DNA of 64,000 bases from Colwellia psychrerythraea. GTDB lineage: Bacteria; Pseudomonadota; Gammaproteobacteria; Enterobacterales; Alteromonadaceae. Both the position numbers and the translations under genes were made by a program. Positions 37,101 through 48,325 of the stretch are shown here, piece after piece (the stretch's first letter is position 1; every line of letters starts with the position of its first letter). Under the pieces are notes generated by a model. That model saw only the letters and a program-made list of their open reading frames with translations, did no database searches and was not told the DNA's origin. Location: positions 1 through 64,000 of the forward strand of contig NZ_JQED01000029.1 in the NCBI RefSeq assembly GCF_000764225.1. The letters are read 5' to 3'.

Positions 37101-37141
37101 AAAAAAGGCGCAGAGTACCGCTAGGGTTTTTGCGCCTTTTT
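37101..37141. terminator. Bidirectional terminator between sstT and tilS
   Basis: AAAAAAGGCGCA (37101-37112) pairs with TGCGCCTTTTT (37131-37141). A- and T-tracts flank the stem, serving both convergent genes. Confidence 0.9.
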
Positions 37142-37163
37142 CAGTTGTATAAACATCATGTTA

Positions 37164-38543
37164 TTACTGGGTATGGTGTATTTGCATCCCAAGTTTTGGA
37201 TTAGTTTCAATAAATGCTTGGCAAATAAAGTAACCGATCGCTGAGACCAATTCATCATCGTAATATAAAAAAGCAATACGCTTGCGCTGCCATGGCGCAA
37301 TATTTAACTCTTGCAGCACTTTTTTAACTGTGCGGGAATGCTGCCTAAAATGGGGTAAGCATTTAGGATTTTCATGTCGAAAACGCACACTTACTTGTTG
37401 TCCATATTTCGGCAAAACAATGTGAGGAAGTTTTGTACTCGTATCAGCACTTGTCACTGTAGTGGTATTAAAGATTAATTTACCGAGGTTATCTGGTAAA
37501 GCCATAACTTTCTGATCAATTAACCCATTACCATTAAACAATATTATTTGTTGGTGCCAGTCGCTAATATCACTAAATTCGGAGGTTAAAAACAAGGTAT
37601 TTTTGAAACGCCTGAAGACATGCTGTGCAACCTTTACTTGAGGACTTTTATCTTCTCCTGCCTGCAGCTGTTGTCTTAATTGAAATAACTGCTCTGTACT
37701 TGGCATCAAATAGTGATGCTGCGCCATAAAAAAACGAATAAGATTGTTAAAGCGTGCTGATGACAGCGATATTAACATATCAACGTGTAAGCTGATGTCA
37801 CTCGCTTTGCAAAGTAGCAAATCTTGCGCTCCGAGTTCATCTAATAATGCTTGACCCGATAAACAATGGCTGGCACTTCGATTAATGGTGCTATTTATAC
37901 TAGGCCACCGCTGACGCAACAATGGCATTATTTCTTGTCTGATAAAGTTCCGATCAAAACACGTGTCAAAGTTCGACTCATCTTCCACCCATTGAAGCTG
38001 GTGACTGTTAGCATACTCTTCAATTTCTTGACGTGAAATGCTCAGTAACGGACGAACTAATACATGTTGGCCAAGCTGTATCTGCTCAGACATTGCAGAC
38101 AAACCTTTTAAACCAGCACCACGCTTAAGTGCTAATAAAAACGTCTCACTTTGATCATCGCTATGATGCCCGGTTAATACAATAGACTTTTTTTCTCGCA
38201 GGGATTTAAGCGCACTATATCTGGCGTCTCTTGCCAACGCTTCTAAAGAATGTTGAGCTTTCTCTTGCACATTGACGTGTTTAACCACAAGCTTAACTGA
38301 GAGCTTAATGCATTCTTTTTCCGCAAGTACCTGCCAACTATCAGCATTTTCACTCAAGCCGTGGTTAACATGGCAAACGGTAATCTCATTGCTGATAAGT
38401 CTCTTTTGCCTCAATTGTACTAACGCGTGTAAAAGCACCTGAGAGTCGATGCCCCCACTATAGGCAATAATTAACTCAATGTTTCCATGTATATCAAAAA
38501 TGTTCTGGAGGGTATGATGAAGAGCTGAAGTTATATGATTCAT
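37164..38543 (-). CDS. tilS: tRNA(Ile)-lysidine synthase
   Basis: 459 residues. The PP-loop ATP-binding motif SGGIDS is at 29-34, followed by HVNHGLS and TGHHSDDQSETFLLALKRGAGLKGL, all diagnostic of TilS. The C-terminal substrate-binding domain has VRFRHENPK and KKVLQELNIAPWQRKRI. It attaches lysine to C34 of tRNA-Ile2, changing codon and aminoacylation specificity, and is essential. The predicted ATG follows directly after the T-tract of a strong hairpin terminator, leaving no room for a normal ribosome-binding site (see findings). Confidence 0.94.
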   Translation of the reverse strand: MNHITSALHHTLQNIFDIHGNIELIIAYSGGIDSQVLLHALVQLRQKRLISNEITVCHVNHGLSENADSWQVLAEKECIKLSVKLVVKHVNVQEKAQHSLEALARDARYSALKSLREKKSIVLTGHHSDDQSETFLLALKRGAGLKGLSAMSEQIQLGQHVLVRPLLSISRQEIEEYANSHQLQWVEDESNFDTCFDRNFIRQEIMPLLRQRWPSINSTINRSASHCLSGQALLDELGAQDLLLCKASDISLHVDMLISLSSARFNNLIRFFMAQHHYLMPSTEQLFQLRQQLQAGEDKSPQVKVAQHVFRRFKNTLFLTSEFSDISDWHQQIILFNGNGLIDQKVMALPDNLGKLIFNTTTVTSADTSTKLPHIVLPKYGQQVSVRFRHENPKCLPHFRQHSRTVKKVLQELNIAPWQRKRIAFLYYDDELVSAIGYFICQAFIETNPKLGMQIHHTQ

Positions 38544-38576
38544 AAAAAAAAGCCGACAGTAAAGTACTGTCGGCTG
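38544..38576 (-). terminator. accA terminator abutting tilS
   Basis: Exact 11-base inverted repeat AGCCGACAGTA (38551-38561) and TACTGTCGGCT (38565-38575), followed on the minus strand by a T-run that ends one base before the tilS ATG. It lies about seven bases after the accA stop codon. Confidence 0.9.
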
Positions 38577-38582
38577 AGTTAT

Positions 38583-39539
38583 TTAGCAGTAACCGTATGA
38601 CATTAATCTATCATAACGCTTCTCGATAAGCTCATCTTTACTCAAGCCTTCAAGTTCTGATAGGTCATTTTTAATTGCATGTTTAAGTTGCGCGGCCATC
38701 ACATCCATATCTCGATGTGCTCCACCTAATGGCTCCTCAACAATACTATTAATTAAGTCGAGCTCTTTGATACGCTGTGCGGTAATACCCATCGCAGCAG
38801 CTGCTGTAGGAGCTTTCTCAGCTGTTTTCCATAATATAGATGCACAACCTTCAGGTGAAATTACAGAATAAGTCGCATATTGCAGCATATTAACTCTATC
38901 ACCAACACCAATGGCTAAAGCGCCACCTGAACCGCCTTCACCAATCACGGTACAAACAATAGGAACAGTTAAACGTGCCATAACTTTTAAGTTACGTGCA
39001 ATAGCTTCACTTTGTCCTCGCTCTTCTGCACCAACACCTGGATAGGCACCTGGAGTGTCGATAAAGGTAATGATTGGCATATTAAAACGTTCTGCCATTT
39101 CCATTAAACGGAGTGCTTTTCGATAACCTTCTGGACGCGGCATGCCAAAGTTACGCTTAACTTTTTCAGCAGTTGAACGACCTTTTTGATGGCCTATTAC
39201 CATGACGGGTTTACCGTCTAAACGAGCTGTACCACCAACTATGGCGCTATCATCAGCATAAGCACGATCACCTGCTAACTCATCAAATTCTGTAAAAATT
39301 CGTGATAAATAATCGAAGGTATAAGGACGTTGAGGATGGCGTGCCACTCTCGCAGTTTGCCAAGCATCTAAATTTGCGAAGATTTTCTTAGTTTGCTCTT
39401 TGTTTTTTTCGCGTAATTGTGCAATTTGATCTTCTATATCAAGATCTAATTCTTGTCCATTATTTACTAACTGTAGCTCTTCTATTTTCGCATCAAGCTC
39501 AGCAATTGGCTGCTCGAAATCTAAAAAGTTTAATGACAT
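38583..39539 (-). CDS. accA: Acetyl-CoA carboxylase carboxyltransferase, alpha subunit
   Basis: 318 residues, like E. coli AccA (319). It contains [56 protein letters not shown] and [15 protein letters not shown], the carboxyltransferase oxyanion and biotin-binding segments. With AccD it transfers CO2 from carboxybiotin to acetyl-CoA, the first committed step of fatty-acid synthesis. It follows dnaE in the conserved gammaproteobacterial order. Confidence 0.97.
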   Translation of the reverse strand: MSLNFLDFEQPIAELDAKIEELQLVNNGQELDLDIEDQIAQLREKNKEQTKKIFANLDAWQTARVARHPQRPYTFDYLSRIFTEFDELAGDRAYADDSAIVGGTARLDGKPVMVIGHQKGRSTAEKVKRNFGMPRPEGYRKALRLMEMAERFNMPIITFIDTPGAYPGVGAEERGQSEAIARNLKVMARLTVPIVCTVIGEGGSGGALAIGVGDRVNMLQYATYSVISPEGCASILWKTAEKAPTAAAAMGITAQRIKELDLINSIVEEPLGGAHRDMDVMAAQLKHAIKNDLSELEGLSKDELIEKRYDRLMSYGYC

Positions 39540-39671
39540 GCTTATTTACCTAATAAATCTAGTTAATTTTTATAATCGGTTTCACTACTTAACCAAAACA
39601 CTTTAAGTTTACAATCTTTAGCAATACTTTAAATAAAGCATGCTTACTCAAGATTTTAAGCTAAGTAGTTG

Positions 39672-42600
39672 TTATTTAAATTCCATGGCGACGCGTTCTT
39701 CGCCAAGCAATGTTTTTAATTCGTACAGTAACAAATCAGCCGGCGTTACTCGCCATTGTACGCCTAACTCAAGCATAGCTTGAGCTTCTTCACGCTGATA
39801 AAAAACTCTCACTGGACAGGTCCCTTCTTTAAAAGGCGTTAATACCTGAGTAAATTGTTCAATAAAATTATCTGCTATCAAGCTGTTATCAACCTGAACA
39901 TCAATGGAGCTTAGATAATTTTCTCGCGCATCAGTGATTGTCATTATATCCCGAGCTGTCATTGTATTACCACCAGAATAATCATCAAAGCTGACCTGTC
40001 CGCTACAAACTAAAATAGCATCACTTACCAACAATTCTGCAAAACGGTCATAATCATCTGGAAAAAGCCGGATATCCATACGAGCACTCTTATCATCTAG
40101 AGTCACTAATGCCCAGCGACGCCCACGTTTATTGACTAAAACTCTGACGCCTATGACTAAGCCTACGGCAACCGCTTGTCTATCTCTTCCAGTAGGTTGC
40201 ATAGCGACAAGCCGGCTTGATGAATACTTTTTTATTTCACTTAAGTAACGATTTATCGGATGACCTGTTAAATACAGCCCTAACGTTTCTTTTTCACCAT
40301 CAAGCCAAGCTTCTTCAGCCCACGCTTTAGCCTCTTTAAAAGACTGTCTAGAATCAGTTTGTTCGTCATTAATTAAACCAAATAAATCATTTTGTCCTAA
40401 CAATTCTGCCTTGGCATGTTGCTCAGCTGCTTTTATCGCTTCTGGCAAGGTTTCAAAGAGCGCCGCACGATTAGCCCCTTGCTCTTTAGTTGAACCAATT
40501 TGGTGTTTAGGTCCTAATGAGTCCATGGCACCTGATTTAATTAACTTTTCCAATACACGTTTATTGGTTTTTTTAAGATCTAAACGCGCACAAAAATCAA
40601 ATAAATCGGTAAAAGGTCCACCCGCTAAACGCGCAGCAATAATCGCTTCAATTGGACCTTCACCAACGCCTTTTACCGCGCCGATACCATAAACAATTTG
40701 GTCATGGTCATTGACAGTGAATTTATATTGTCCTGCGTTTACATCAGGTGGTAACAATACAATTTCCATATTGCTACATTCATCAACTAAAGTAACAATT
40801 TTCTCAGTGTTATCCATGTCGGCAGACATTACTGCAGCCATAAATGGTGCGGGAAAATGGGTCTTCATCCATAACGTTTGATAAGAAACCAAGGCATAAG
40901 CAGCTGAATGTGATTTATTGAAACCATAACCAGCAAACTTTTCAACTAAATCAAATATTTTCATGGCGAGTTCGCCATCTACACCACGTCCTATGGCGCC
41001 TTCTTCAAATCCTGCACGTTGCTTAGCCATTTCTTCTGGTTTTTTCTTACCCATAGCTCGACGGAGCATATCAGCACCACCAAGAGAGTAACCAGCTAGT
41101 ACCTGAGCAATTTGCATAACCTGCTCTTGATACAAAATAATACCATAGGTAGGTTCAAGTACTGGCTGCAAGTCTTCATGTTGCCATGTCTCATCTGGGT
41201 AACTAATGGCTTCACGACCATGTTTACGCTCAATGAAGTTATCAACCATGCCCGATTGCAGTGGCCCTGGCCTAAATAAGGCCACTAGAGCGATAATATC
41301 TTCAAAGCAATCGGGTTTTAATTTTTCGATTAGAGATTTCATTCCGCTTGATTCTAGCTGGAATACGGCTGTCGTTTTTGAAGCGAGTAACAACTTAAAA
41401 CTTGCCTTATCTTCCAGATCAATCGCAGCGATATTGATCGGCTCTTTGCCCGCTTTAAGCAACTTAGCATCAGCCATTTCAATGGCCCATTGCAAAATAG
41501 TAAGTGTTCTTAATCCTAAAAAGTCAAACTTAACTAAGCCGGCGTCTTCTACATCATTTTTATCAAATTGGGTTACAGGGTTGTTACCTTCATCATCACA
41601 ATATAATGGCGCAAAATCGGTGATAGTTGTAGGGGAGATAACCACGCCACCTGCATGTTTACCCGCATTACGTGTAGTACCCTCGAGGATACGACACATA
41701 TCTATAAGATCTTTTACTTCAGAATCTTGTGCATATACTTCTGGTAGCTTTGGTTCTTCTTCAAATGCTTTAGCTAAAGTCATACCGGGTGTAGGCGGTA
41801 TCAGCTTTGAAATTCTATCAACAAAGCCATACGGATGGCCTAATACTCGACCAACATCACGGATAACCGCTTTAGCCGCCATCGTACCAAAAGTTATAAT
41901 TTGCGAAACCGCATCTCGACCATAAAGCTCTGCAACATGGTCAATAACTTCATCGCGCCTATCCATACAAAAATCGATATCGAAATCTGGCATAGAGACA
42001 CGTTCAGGGTTTAAAAATCGCTCAAAGAGTAAATCATATTCTAGTGGGTCGAGGTCGGTAATATCTAAAGCATAAGCAACTAAAGAGCCTGCACCAGAAC
42101 CACGGCCAGGGCCAACAGGGATATTATTATCTTTACTCCATTGAATAAATTCCATTACGATTAAGAAGTAACCAGGGAAGCCCATGTTATTAACAACTTC
42201 AAGCTCAACAGCTAAACGGTCATCATAGGGTTTCCTTATTTCAGCAAAGTCAGGCGCATCAACATCAAAAAGCTGCTTAAGCCTTTTTTCTAAGCCTTTT
42301 TCAGATACTTTGATAAAAAAATCATTAATTTCTAGACCTTCAGTCGGGAAGTCAGGTAAGACATACTCCCCTAGGGTCACAGTCACATTACAGCGCTTGG
42401 CAATTTCAACACTATTTTCTAGGGCTTCTGGTATATCACTGAACAGTTCACACATTTCCTCTTCACTGCGAAGATATTGCTCAGCGCTATAACGTTTAGG
42501 TCGGCGTTTATCATCTAAAGTAAAACCGTCATGGATCGCGACTCGAATTTCATGGGCATCGAAGTCTTCAGGAGAGAGGAACATCACCTCATTCGTAGCG

Positions 42601-43241
42601 ACTACGGGCAGGTTTTCTTTATCTGCAAGTTCTACAGCAAGATGAATGTAGTTTTCTTCATTTTCTCGACCTGTTCTCATTAACTCAAGAAAAAAGCTGC
42701 GGTCGAAATGTTGCTGATAAAAACTAACCATTTCATCAACTAACTCAGTATTGCCTTTCAATAAGGCTTTTCCGATGTCTCCTTCACGCCCACCGGAAAG
42801 TAGAATTAAACCTTCTTTAAATTCAACTAACCAGGATTTATCAATCACTGCTCTGTTTTGAATATGTCCTCGGGTATAGGCTTTTGAGATAAGTTCAGTT
42901 ATATTTTTATAACCAATATTATTAGTTGTTAATATAACTAAACGTGAAAGCTCATCTTCCAATTCATCACTTTTTACCCAAAAATCACAACCGATAATAG
43001 GTTTAATTCCAGCACCGTGAGCAGCATGATAATATTTGACTAGACCGCAAAGGTTAGTTTGATCAGTTAAGGCAAGTGCTGGCATGTTAAGTTCAACCGC
43101 TTTTGCAATAATTGGTTTAACTTTTTTTAGACCATCACACATAGAGAAATCACTATGAACGCGTAAATGGATAAATTTGGGTGGCATAAAAGCAGTAGGC
43201 TCTTCCTCTGTAGCGGCTTCTTCACTATGTAAATCAGTCAT
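39672..43241 (-). CDS. dnaE: DNA polymerase III alpha subunit
   Basis: The replicative polymerase, 1189 residues (E. coli 1160). The N-terminal PHP domain begins [18 protein letters not shown]. The polymerase palm carries [15 protein letters not shown] with catalytic aspartates near residue 415. The [16 protein letters not shown] finger/palm segment, [13 protein letters not shown], a helix-hairpin-helix region and a C-terminal OB fold (about 1000 on) follow. Its start overlaps the end of rnhB by eight bases, implying translational coupling. Confidence 0.97.
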   Translation of the reverse strand: MTDLHSEEAATEEEPTAFMPPKFIHLRVHSDFSMCDGLKKVKPIIAKAVELNMPALALTDQTNLCGLVKYYHAAHGAGIKPIIGCDFWVKSDELEDELSRLVILTTNNIGYKNITELISKAYTRGHIQNRAVIDKSWLVEFKEGLILLSGGREGDIGKALLKGNTELVDEMVSFYQQHFDRSFFLELMRTGRENEENYIHLAVELADKENLPVVATNEVMFLSPEDFDAHEIRVAIHDGFTLDDKRRPKRYSAEQYLRSEEEMCELFSDIPEALENSVEIAKRCNVTVTLGEYVLPDFPTEGLEINDFFIKVSEKGLEKRLKQLFDVDAPDFAEIRKPYDDRLAVELEVVNNMGFPGYFLIVMEFIQWSKDNNIPVGPGRGSGAGSLVAYALDITDLDPLEYDLLFERFLNPERVSMPDFDIDFCMDRRDEVIDHVAELYGRDAVSQIITFGTMAAKAVIRDVGRVLGHPYGFVDRISKLIPPTPGMTLAKAFEEEPKLPEVYAQDSEVKDLIDMCRILEGTTRNAGKHAGGVVISPTTITDFAPLYCDDEGNNPVTQFDKNDVEDAGLVKFDFLGLRTLTILQWAIEMADAKLLKAGKEPINIAAIDLEDKASFKLLLASKTTAVFQLESSGMKSLIEKLKPDCFEDIIALVALFRPGPLQSGMVDNFIERKHGREAISYPDETWQHEDLQPVLEPTYGIILYQEQVMQIAQVLAGYSLGGADMLRRAMGKKKPEEMAKQRAGFEEGAIGRGVDGELAMKIFDLVEKFAGYGFNKSHSAAYALVSYQTLWMKTHFPAPFMAAVMSADMDNTEKIVTLVDECSNMEIVLLPPDVNAGQYKFTVNDHDQIVYGIGAVKGVGEGPIEAIIAARLAGGPFTDLFDFCARLDLKKTNKRVLEKLIKSGAMDSLGPKHQIGSTKEQGANRAALFETLPEAIKAAEQHAKAELLGQNDLFGLINDEQTDSRQSFKEAKAWAEEAWLDGEKETLGLYLTGHPINRYLSEIKKYSSSRLVAMQPTGRDRQAVAVGLVIGVRVLVNKRGRRWALVTLDDKSARMDIRLFPDDYDRFAELLVSDAILVCSGQVSFDDYSGGNTMTARDIMTITDARENYLSSIDVQVDNSLIADNFIEQFTQVLTPFKEGTCPVRVFYQREEAQAMLELGVQWRVTPADLLLYELKTLLGEERVAMEFK

Positions 43242-43887
43242 TGTATGTACCTAATACTCTGGCGACAGGTTTAAAACTTTGTCGATAACAATCCAATACT
43301 CCATGCTCAATAATTTTTTCTAAATGGAGTTTGGTTGGATAACCTTTGTGCTTGGCAAAACCATACTCAGGATGACGCTTATCTAAGGCAATCATTTCAT
43401 TATCGCGGGCAACCTTAGCAATAATCGAAGCTGCACTTATCTCCGCGACTCTGGCATCGCCTTTAACTACCGCTTGGCTAGCTATTTTCGATTCTTGTTG
43501 ACCTAATTCATTTTTCCTCGTTAAAAAAGTGGGACAACGATTTCCATCAACAAGTACAAAATCAGGCTCAACATCTAAGCCTGCTACAGCGCGTTGCATG
43601 GCAAGCATAGTTGCGTGTAATATATTTAAGGTATCAATTTCTTGCGGGGTTGCACGTCCTAGTGACCACGCGATTGCTTTCTCTTTTATTTCAATTGATA
43701 GCAAGTTCCGCTTTTTCTCTGACAATTTTTTTGAATCCATCAAGCCTGTGATTGGGTTATCGGGATCGAGAATGACAGCCGCAGTAACGACATCACCAAC
43801 TAAAGGACCTCGACCAACTTCATCAATTCCCGCAATACAGTAGGCTATCGGGTATTCGAAATCAGGAAAAGCTTGCTTACTTGCCAT
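43234..43887 (-). CDS. rnhB: Ribonuclease HII
   Basis: 217 residues. Catalytic acidic residues are visible in [17 protein letters not shown] (Asp and Glu of the first motif), [10 protein letters not shown], and VDGNRCP with Asp; [15 protein letters not shown] carries the fourth motif. It cleaves RNA-DNA hybrids at single ribonucleotides. It lies between lpxB (58 bases upstream) and dnaE (overlapping), the conserved lpxB-rnhB-dnaE order. Confidence 0.96.
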   Translation of the reverse strand: MASKQAFPDFEYPIAYCIAGIDEVGRGPLVGDVVTAAVILDPDNPITGLMDSKKLSEKKRNLLSIEIKEKAIAWSLGRATPQEIDTLNILHATMLAMQRAVAGLDVEPDFVLVDGNRCPTFLTRKNELGQQESKIASQAVVKGDARVAEISAASIIAKVARDNEMIALDKRHPEYGFAKHKGYPTKLHLEKIIEHGVLDCYRQSFKPVARVLGTYND

Positions 43888-43945
43888 ATTATTTACTCTA
43901 GATAAGGTATGCTTATCTTATTCGTTAATTATTATTGTCTAAAAA

Positions 43946-45106
43946 TTAATGAGATAGTACATCAAGTACTGCTTTAGCTGCTTGCTTACTAGCGTCACAC
44001 TTCAGCTGTTGATGAATCTCATTATAACTGTCATTCAGTTGGCTCTGATCTTGATACAAACGCTCTTTTATCAAAGGTATTATATTGTCAGGACAAACTT
44101 CTTTTTGTAATAGTTCCGGCACTAATGTTCTATTTGCTAATAAATTCGGTAGAGAGAACCACTTCAATTTAACTAACCATCGGCCTAATAAATAGGTTAT
44201 CGGGCTAAATTTGTAACAAATAACCATCGGGCGTTTAATTAGAGCGGCTTCTAAAGTTACTGTACCTGAGGCAGTTAATAGACAGTCACTGGCAGCCATA
44301 ACATCTTGTGTTTGGTTAAGTACTACTTCGACTATTAAATCAGGTGCTAATTCAGCTTTGAGGGCGTTAAATTGTGCTGTACGTTGCTCGCTGATCATCG
44401 GCGCAACAAAAAGTAATTCACTGTCTTGAGCCTGTAGTTGTTTAGCACTTTCGAAGAAGTCTTCCAATAAACGAGATAATTCGCCGCCACGACTACCAGG
44501 CATCAGCGCAAGAATTTTTTTATTTTGTGGTAAGCCTAGTTTATTTCTCGCTAAAGTTTTATCACTTTGCATTGGAATATCATCGGCAAGTGGATGACCA
44601 ACAAAGGTACAAGGAACCTTGTGCTTATCATAAAAAGCTTTTTCAAATGGCAATAAAGCTAAAACCATATTTGTCGCTTTAGCTATTTTAAAAATGCGCT
44701 TTTCACGCCACGCCCACACAGATGGACTAACATAATGAACAGTTTTAATGCCATGTACTTTAAGCTTTAGTTCAAGACCAATGTTAAAATCAGGAGCATC
44801 AATGCCAATAAATACATCAGGCTTATTAGCAGTAAAAAAATCAGTTAAACTTTTACGAACATGTAATAAACGACGAATTCGTCCGAGCACTTCGACGAGT
44901 CCCATGACTGATAATTCGTCCATATTAAATAAGCTTTCAAAACCTAAAGCTTTCATCTTGGGACCGCCAATGCCTACAAATTTCGCATTAGGGTGAGTTT
45001 GACGTAATGAAGTGATCAGGCCCGCACCGAGCGTATCACCTGAATGCTCACCAACAACCATAGCAAATACAGTTTGTTGGTGAGCGTTTAGATTCTGAGT
45101 AGTCAT
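43946..45106 (-). CDS. lpxB: Lipid-A-disaccharide synthase
   Basis: 386 residues, a family-19 glycosyltransferase joining UDP-2,3-diacylglucosamine and lipid X. Conserved segments are [53 protein letters not shown] and [14 protein letters not shown]. It acts at the cytoplasmic face of the inner membrane in lipid A synthesis and lies directly after lpxA as in other gammaproteobacteria. Confidence 0.96.
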   Translation of the reverse strand: MTTQNLNAHQQTVFAMVVGEHSGDTLGAGLITSLRQTHPNAKFVGIGGPKMKALGFESLFNMDELSVMGLVEVLGRIRRLLHVRKSLTDFFTANKPDVFIGIDAPDFNIGLELKLKVHGIKTVHYVSPSVWAWREKRIFKIAKATNMVLALLPFEKAFYDKHKVPCTFVGHPLADDIPMQSDKTLARNKLGLPQNKKILALMPGSRGGELSRLLEDFFESAKQLQAQDSELLFVAPMISEQRTAQFNALKAELAPDLIVEVVLNQTQDVMAASDCLLTASGTVTLEAALIKRPMVICYKFSPITYLLGRWLVKLKWFSLPNLLANRTLVPELLQKEVCPDNIIPLIKERLYQDQSQLNDSYNEIHQQLKCDASKQAAKAVLDVLSH

Positions 45107-45185
45107 AGGCGTTAAAAGTACTTAAAGTTAATGATACCTATAGAAAAGGTACTTATATTAACGGCACATGTTTAACGTATTAAGT

Positions 45186-45956
45186 TTAACGAATGAGACC
45201 GCGATTAGATTCTTTGATTGAGTTACAAAATACTTGTAACTCTGCAGATTGTGCTGGCAATTTACTGATAGCGGTTAATGCTTCTTCTACAGAAAGCCCT
45301 TGACGATACAAAACTTTGTAAGCGCGCTTTATTGTTAAAATAGTTTCTTTATCAAAGCCACGACGTTTCAAACCTTCACTATTTAAGCCAAAAGGTTTTG
45401 CTGGTTGGCCAGAAGCCATAACATAAGCAGGAACATCTTTTAAGATCAAGGCATTACCTGCAATAAAACTATGTGCACCAATGTGACAGAATTGATGAAC
45501 ACCAACCATGCCGCCAATGATAGCATGATCACCAACGTGAACATGACCAGCAATAGAAGCATTATTTGCGAAAATACAATGACTACCTACCATACAATCA
45601 TGGGCAACATGAGTATATGCCATAAATAAATTATTACTGCCTATTTGAGTAATACTATTATCTTGAATTGTGCCACGGTGGACAGTACAAGACTCTCGAA
45701 AGGTATTGTTGTCACCAATAATCAGTTCAGTTGGCTCACCATTATACTTAATGTCCTGACAATCTTCACCAATACTGGCAAATTGGAAAATACGGTTACC
45801 TTTACCAATGCGGCTTGGACCATTAATAACCACGTGAGAGCTAATTTCACAGTCATCGCCAATAACAACGTTACTCGCAATATAAGTCCATGGACCTATA
45901 GAAACATTTTTACCAATAACGGCACCGGGTTCAATAATAGCTTGAGGATGAATCAT
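45186..45956 (-). CDS. lpxA: UDP-N-acetylglucosamine acyltransferase
   Basis: 256 residues with an N-terminal left-handed beta-helix of hexapeptide repeats. The active-site region AYTHVAHDC contains the catalytic His, and CTVHRGT and [24 protein letters not shown] are characteristic. The alpha-helical C terminus is complete. It performs the first acyl transfer of lipid A synthesis from 3-hydroxyacyl-ACP. It follows fabZ by 55 bases. Confidence 0.96.
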   Translation of the reverse strand: MIHPQAIIEPGAVIGKNVSIGPWTYIASNVVIGDDCEISSHVVINGPSRIGKGNRIFQFASIGEDCQDIKYNGEPTELIIGDNNTFRESCTVHRGTIQDNSITQIGSNNLFMAYTHVAHDCMVGSHCIFANNASIAGHVHVGDHAIIGGMVGVHQFCHIGAHSFIAGNALILKDVPAYVMASGQPAKPFGLNSEGLKRRGFDKETILTIKRAYKVLYRQGLSVEEALTAISKLPAQSAELQVFCNSIKESNRGLIR

Positions 45957-46011
45957 ATATTAAATCTTCTAAAAGGTAAGTGAGCGAATAAATAATAAAT
46001 ATAAATTTAAA

Positions 46012-46464
46012 CTACAGAGGGCGACGTGCACACATAAGATCGGCAGAACAAACTACTTTACCATCCACTCTGGCTTCACCATAAAATTTCCACATACCGC
46101 GACGCTCTTTAATAAATTCAACATGCAAGTGCATTGTATCGCCTGGTAATACAGGCTTTTTAAATTTAGCATTATCGATTGAAGCAAATAAATACATTTC
46201 ATTATCATCACGCCCTTCTGTACTCTTGAATCCAAGAATACCGGTCGCCTGTGCTAGTGCTTCTAAAATTAATACGCCTGGGAAAATAGCTAACTCTGGA
46301 AAATGACCGGTAAACACAGGTTCATTTATTGTGACATTTTTTATTGCATGTAACGTTTTGCCAGGTTCGTGATCAATAACTTTATCAACTAATAACATTG
46401 GGTATCTGTGAGGTATTAACGTTTTTATTTCGTTAAGATCGATAGGTTTTTTTACAGTTTCCAA
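46012..46464 (-). CDS. fabZ: 3-hydroxyacyl-ACP dehydratase FabZ
   Basis: 150 residues, a hot-dog fold dehydratase. Catalytic His and Glu lie in [20 protein letters not shown], and [14 protein letters not shown] opens the domain. It dehydrates 3-hydroxyacyl-ACP in fatty-acid synthesis and competes with LpxA/LpxD for the same precursor, which explains its place among lpx genes. The start appears to be TTG at 46464, eight bases after an AGGGA ribosome-binding site. Confidence 0.95.
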   Translation of the reverse strand: METVKKPIDLNEIKTLIPHRYPMLLVDKVIDHEPGKTLHAIKNVTINEPVFTGHFPELAIFPGVLILEALAQATGILGFKSTEGRDDNEMYLFASIDNAKFKKPVLPGDTMHLHVEFIKERRGMWKFYGEARVDGKVVCSADLMCARRPL

Positions 46465-46590
46465 ATGAATATCCCTTGTTGGTTAGCGCAGTTAGTTAGA
46501 ACTTAACTAACTGCCTACTATATTTGCGTCAGCTTCATGTTGAGTGACAGAAAGACTTTGAAGTATTTTACGCATTGGTGGGGGTAATAG

Positions 46591-47640
46591 CTAGTTTTTA
46601 GCAAGTAATTTTTCTAACTCTTTCACTCGTTTAGTCAAACTATCAAGTCGTTTAATCCTGGCATTAGTTTTATGCCATTCTTTATTTGCGACTACAGGCG
46701 TACCAGATGAATACACTCCTGCTTGAGTGATACTCTTAGTTACCATGGACATTCCAGTAAAAACAGTGTTGTCTGCAATAGTGATATGACCATTAACAGC
46801 AACTAAACCAGCAATCGTACAATTTTTACCTATAACCGTGCTGCCAGCAATAACACTGCAACCTGCTATCGCGGTATTTTCACCAATGATAGCATTGTGA
46901 GCAATTTGAATTTGATTATCTAAAATAACACCGTCTTTTATTTCGGTATTATCTAGTGCACCTCGATCAATAGTAGTACTCGCCCCTATCTCAACATGAT
47001 TGCCAATTATCACGCTGCCAAGTTGTGGGATTTTATGCCATTTATACTCGCCTGGCACAGGTGCATAACCAAAGCCGTCAGAGCCGAGAACGGTGTTAGC
47101 TTGGATTAAGCAATGATGGCCAATTTCTACTCTATGATAAATTGTAATATTTGCCCAAAGTGTCGTTGACTCACCTATTTTCACTGCTTGACCAATGAAA
47201 CAACCCGCACCAATACTCACGTTATCAGCTAATTGCACACCAGATTCAATAACGGTATTAGCACCAACACTGACATTTTCGCCAATAGAAACACCTTCAG
47301 CAATCACCGCACTAGGATGAATTCCACAAGAGACTTTCGGTGTGCTATCAAGTAACTGTGCAACAATAGCATACCCCATATAAGGGTTACTCATTACAAG
47401 TGCACTCACTTGACAGTCTTCTACTGCATCAGGAGATACAATGACGGCACTTGCTTTAGTTGAGCTAAGTTGCTGCTTATATTTACTATTGGCAAGGAAA
47501 GATATTTGTCCTGTACTTGCATTCGCTAAAGTCGCTAAGCTAGTAATTGTAGACTGTGCTTCTTTTTGTTCATCAAGAGCATCCGGCACTATCAACTTAG
47601 CATCAAGCTTGATAGCAATTTCAGCTAACGTGTAAGTCAT
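46591..47640 (-). CDS. lpxD: UDP-3-O-acylglucosamine N-acyltransferase
   Basis: 349 residues. The N-terminal uridine-binding domain (about 1-100) is followed by a long left-handed beta-helix with many hexapeptide repeats, including the catalytic-His region IQIAHNAIIGENTAIAG. The C-terminal end is a helix (KRLDSLTKRVKELEKLL) that closes the trimer. It adds the N-linked 3-hydroxyacyl chain in lipid A synthesis. It sits 58 bases after skp. Confidence 0.96.
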   Translation of the reverse strand: MTYTLAEIAIKLDAKLIVPDALDEQKEAQSTITSLATLANASTGQISFLANSKYKQQLSSTKASAVIVSPDAVEDCQVSALVMSNPYMGYAIVAQLLDSTPKVSCGIHPSAVIAEGVSIGENVSVGANTVIESGVQLADNVSIGAGCFIGQAVKIGESTTLWANITIYHRVEIGHHCLIQANTVLGSDGFGYAPVPGEYKWHKIPQLGSVIIGNHVEIGASTTIDRGALDNTEIKDGVILDNQIQIAHNAIIGENTAIAGCSVIAGSTVIGKNCTIAGLVAVNGHITIADNTVFTGMSMVTKSITQAGVYSSGTPVVANKEWHKTNARIKRLDSLTKRVKELEKLLAKN

Positions 47641-47698
47641 AATTGTGCCTTTACCATTATGAAAGATAAATAATTTATATTACTGATAACTTAATAAC

Positions 47699-48217
47699 TT
47701 ATTTAAGCTTACTAACTTGCTCTACCACAACATCAGTAAGGCTAGCATCTGGTTTAGCATAAACAACTGCTTGTTGAGAAAGAACTAGGTCAAAATCTTG
47801 TTTAACAGCAATTTTATCTACAGCTTGTCGAACTAATGCGATGATTTTATTCGTTTCTTGATTTTGACGCTGAGTAGCTTTGTCTTGTAAAGCTTTACCT
47901 TTTACTTGGTATTCTTGGAATAAAGATTTAACTTTTACATTAAGTTCTTCTTTTTCTTTTGCACTCATTAATGAGCCATCACGCTTAAGTTTTTCTTGAT
48001 AATATTTAATATCTTTTTCAAGCTGAGTAATAACCGCTTTTTCATCTTTAAACTCTGCTTCTAAGCTTTGCATTAATGCAGCTGTTTGCGGTATTTTGCT
48101 CATCACTTCTTGAAAGTTAACTACCCCAATCTTTTGATCTGCTGCCATAGCTGAACTTGCTAATAACATGCCAGATGCTGCTACGCCCATAACCATAGTT
48201 TTAATAACTTTATTCAA
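47699..48217 (-). CDS. skp: Periplasmic chaperone Skp/OmpH
   Basis: 172 residues. A Sec signal peptide ends at about residue 25 (SSAMA-ADQ). The mature protein opens with KIGVVNFQEVMSKIPQ and then forms long charged helices (about 45-140), the coiled-coil tentacles that hold unfolded outer-membrane proteins. The start is TTG at 48217, preceded by AAGGGG at seven bases. It lies between bamA and lpxD, as expected. Confidence 0.94.
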   Translation of the reverse strand: MNKVIKTMVMGVAASGMLLASSAMAADQKIGVVNFQEVMSKIPQTAALMQSLEAEFKDEKAVITQLEKDIKYYQEKLKRDGSLMSAKEKEELNVKVKSLFQEYQVKGKALQDKATQRQNQETNKIIALVRQAVDKIAVKQDFDLVLSQQAVVYAKPDASLTDVVVEQVSKLK

Positions 48218-48325
48218 CGTTGTTCCCCTTTATTTATTATTTGTTACTTGCCATTTTTACAGATAAATATCTATGTCCGTTAATATAGCAAGATTAATTC
48301 ATATAACGCAGCTAAAATCTGCGTT

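Noticed and set aside
41206..41925. A 239-codon frame antisense to dnaE
   Set aside because: It overlaps the conserved polymerase core of dnaE on the other strand and shows no recognisable protein features; it is a reading-frame shadow.
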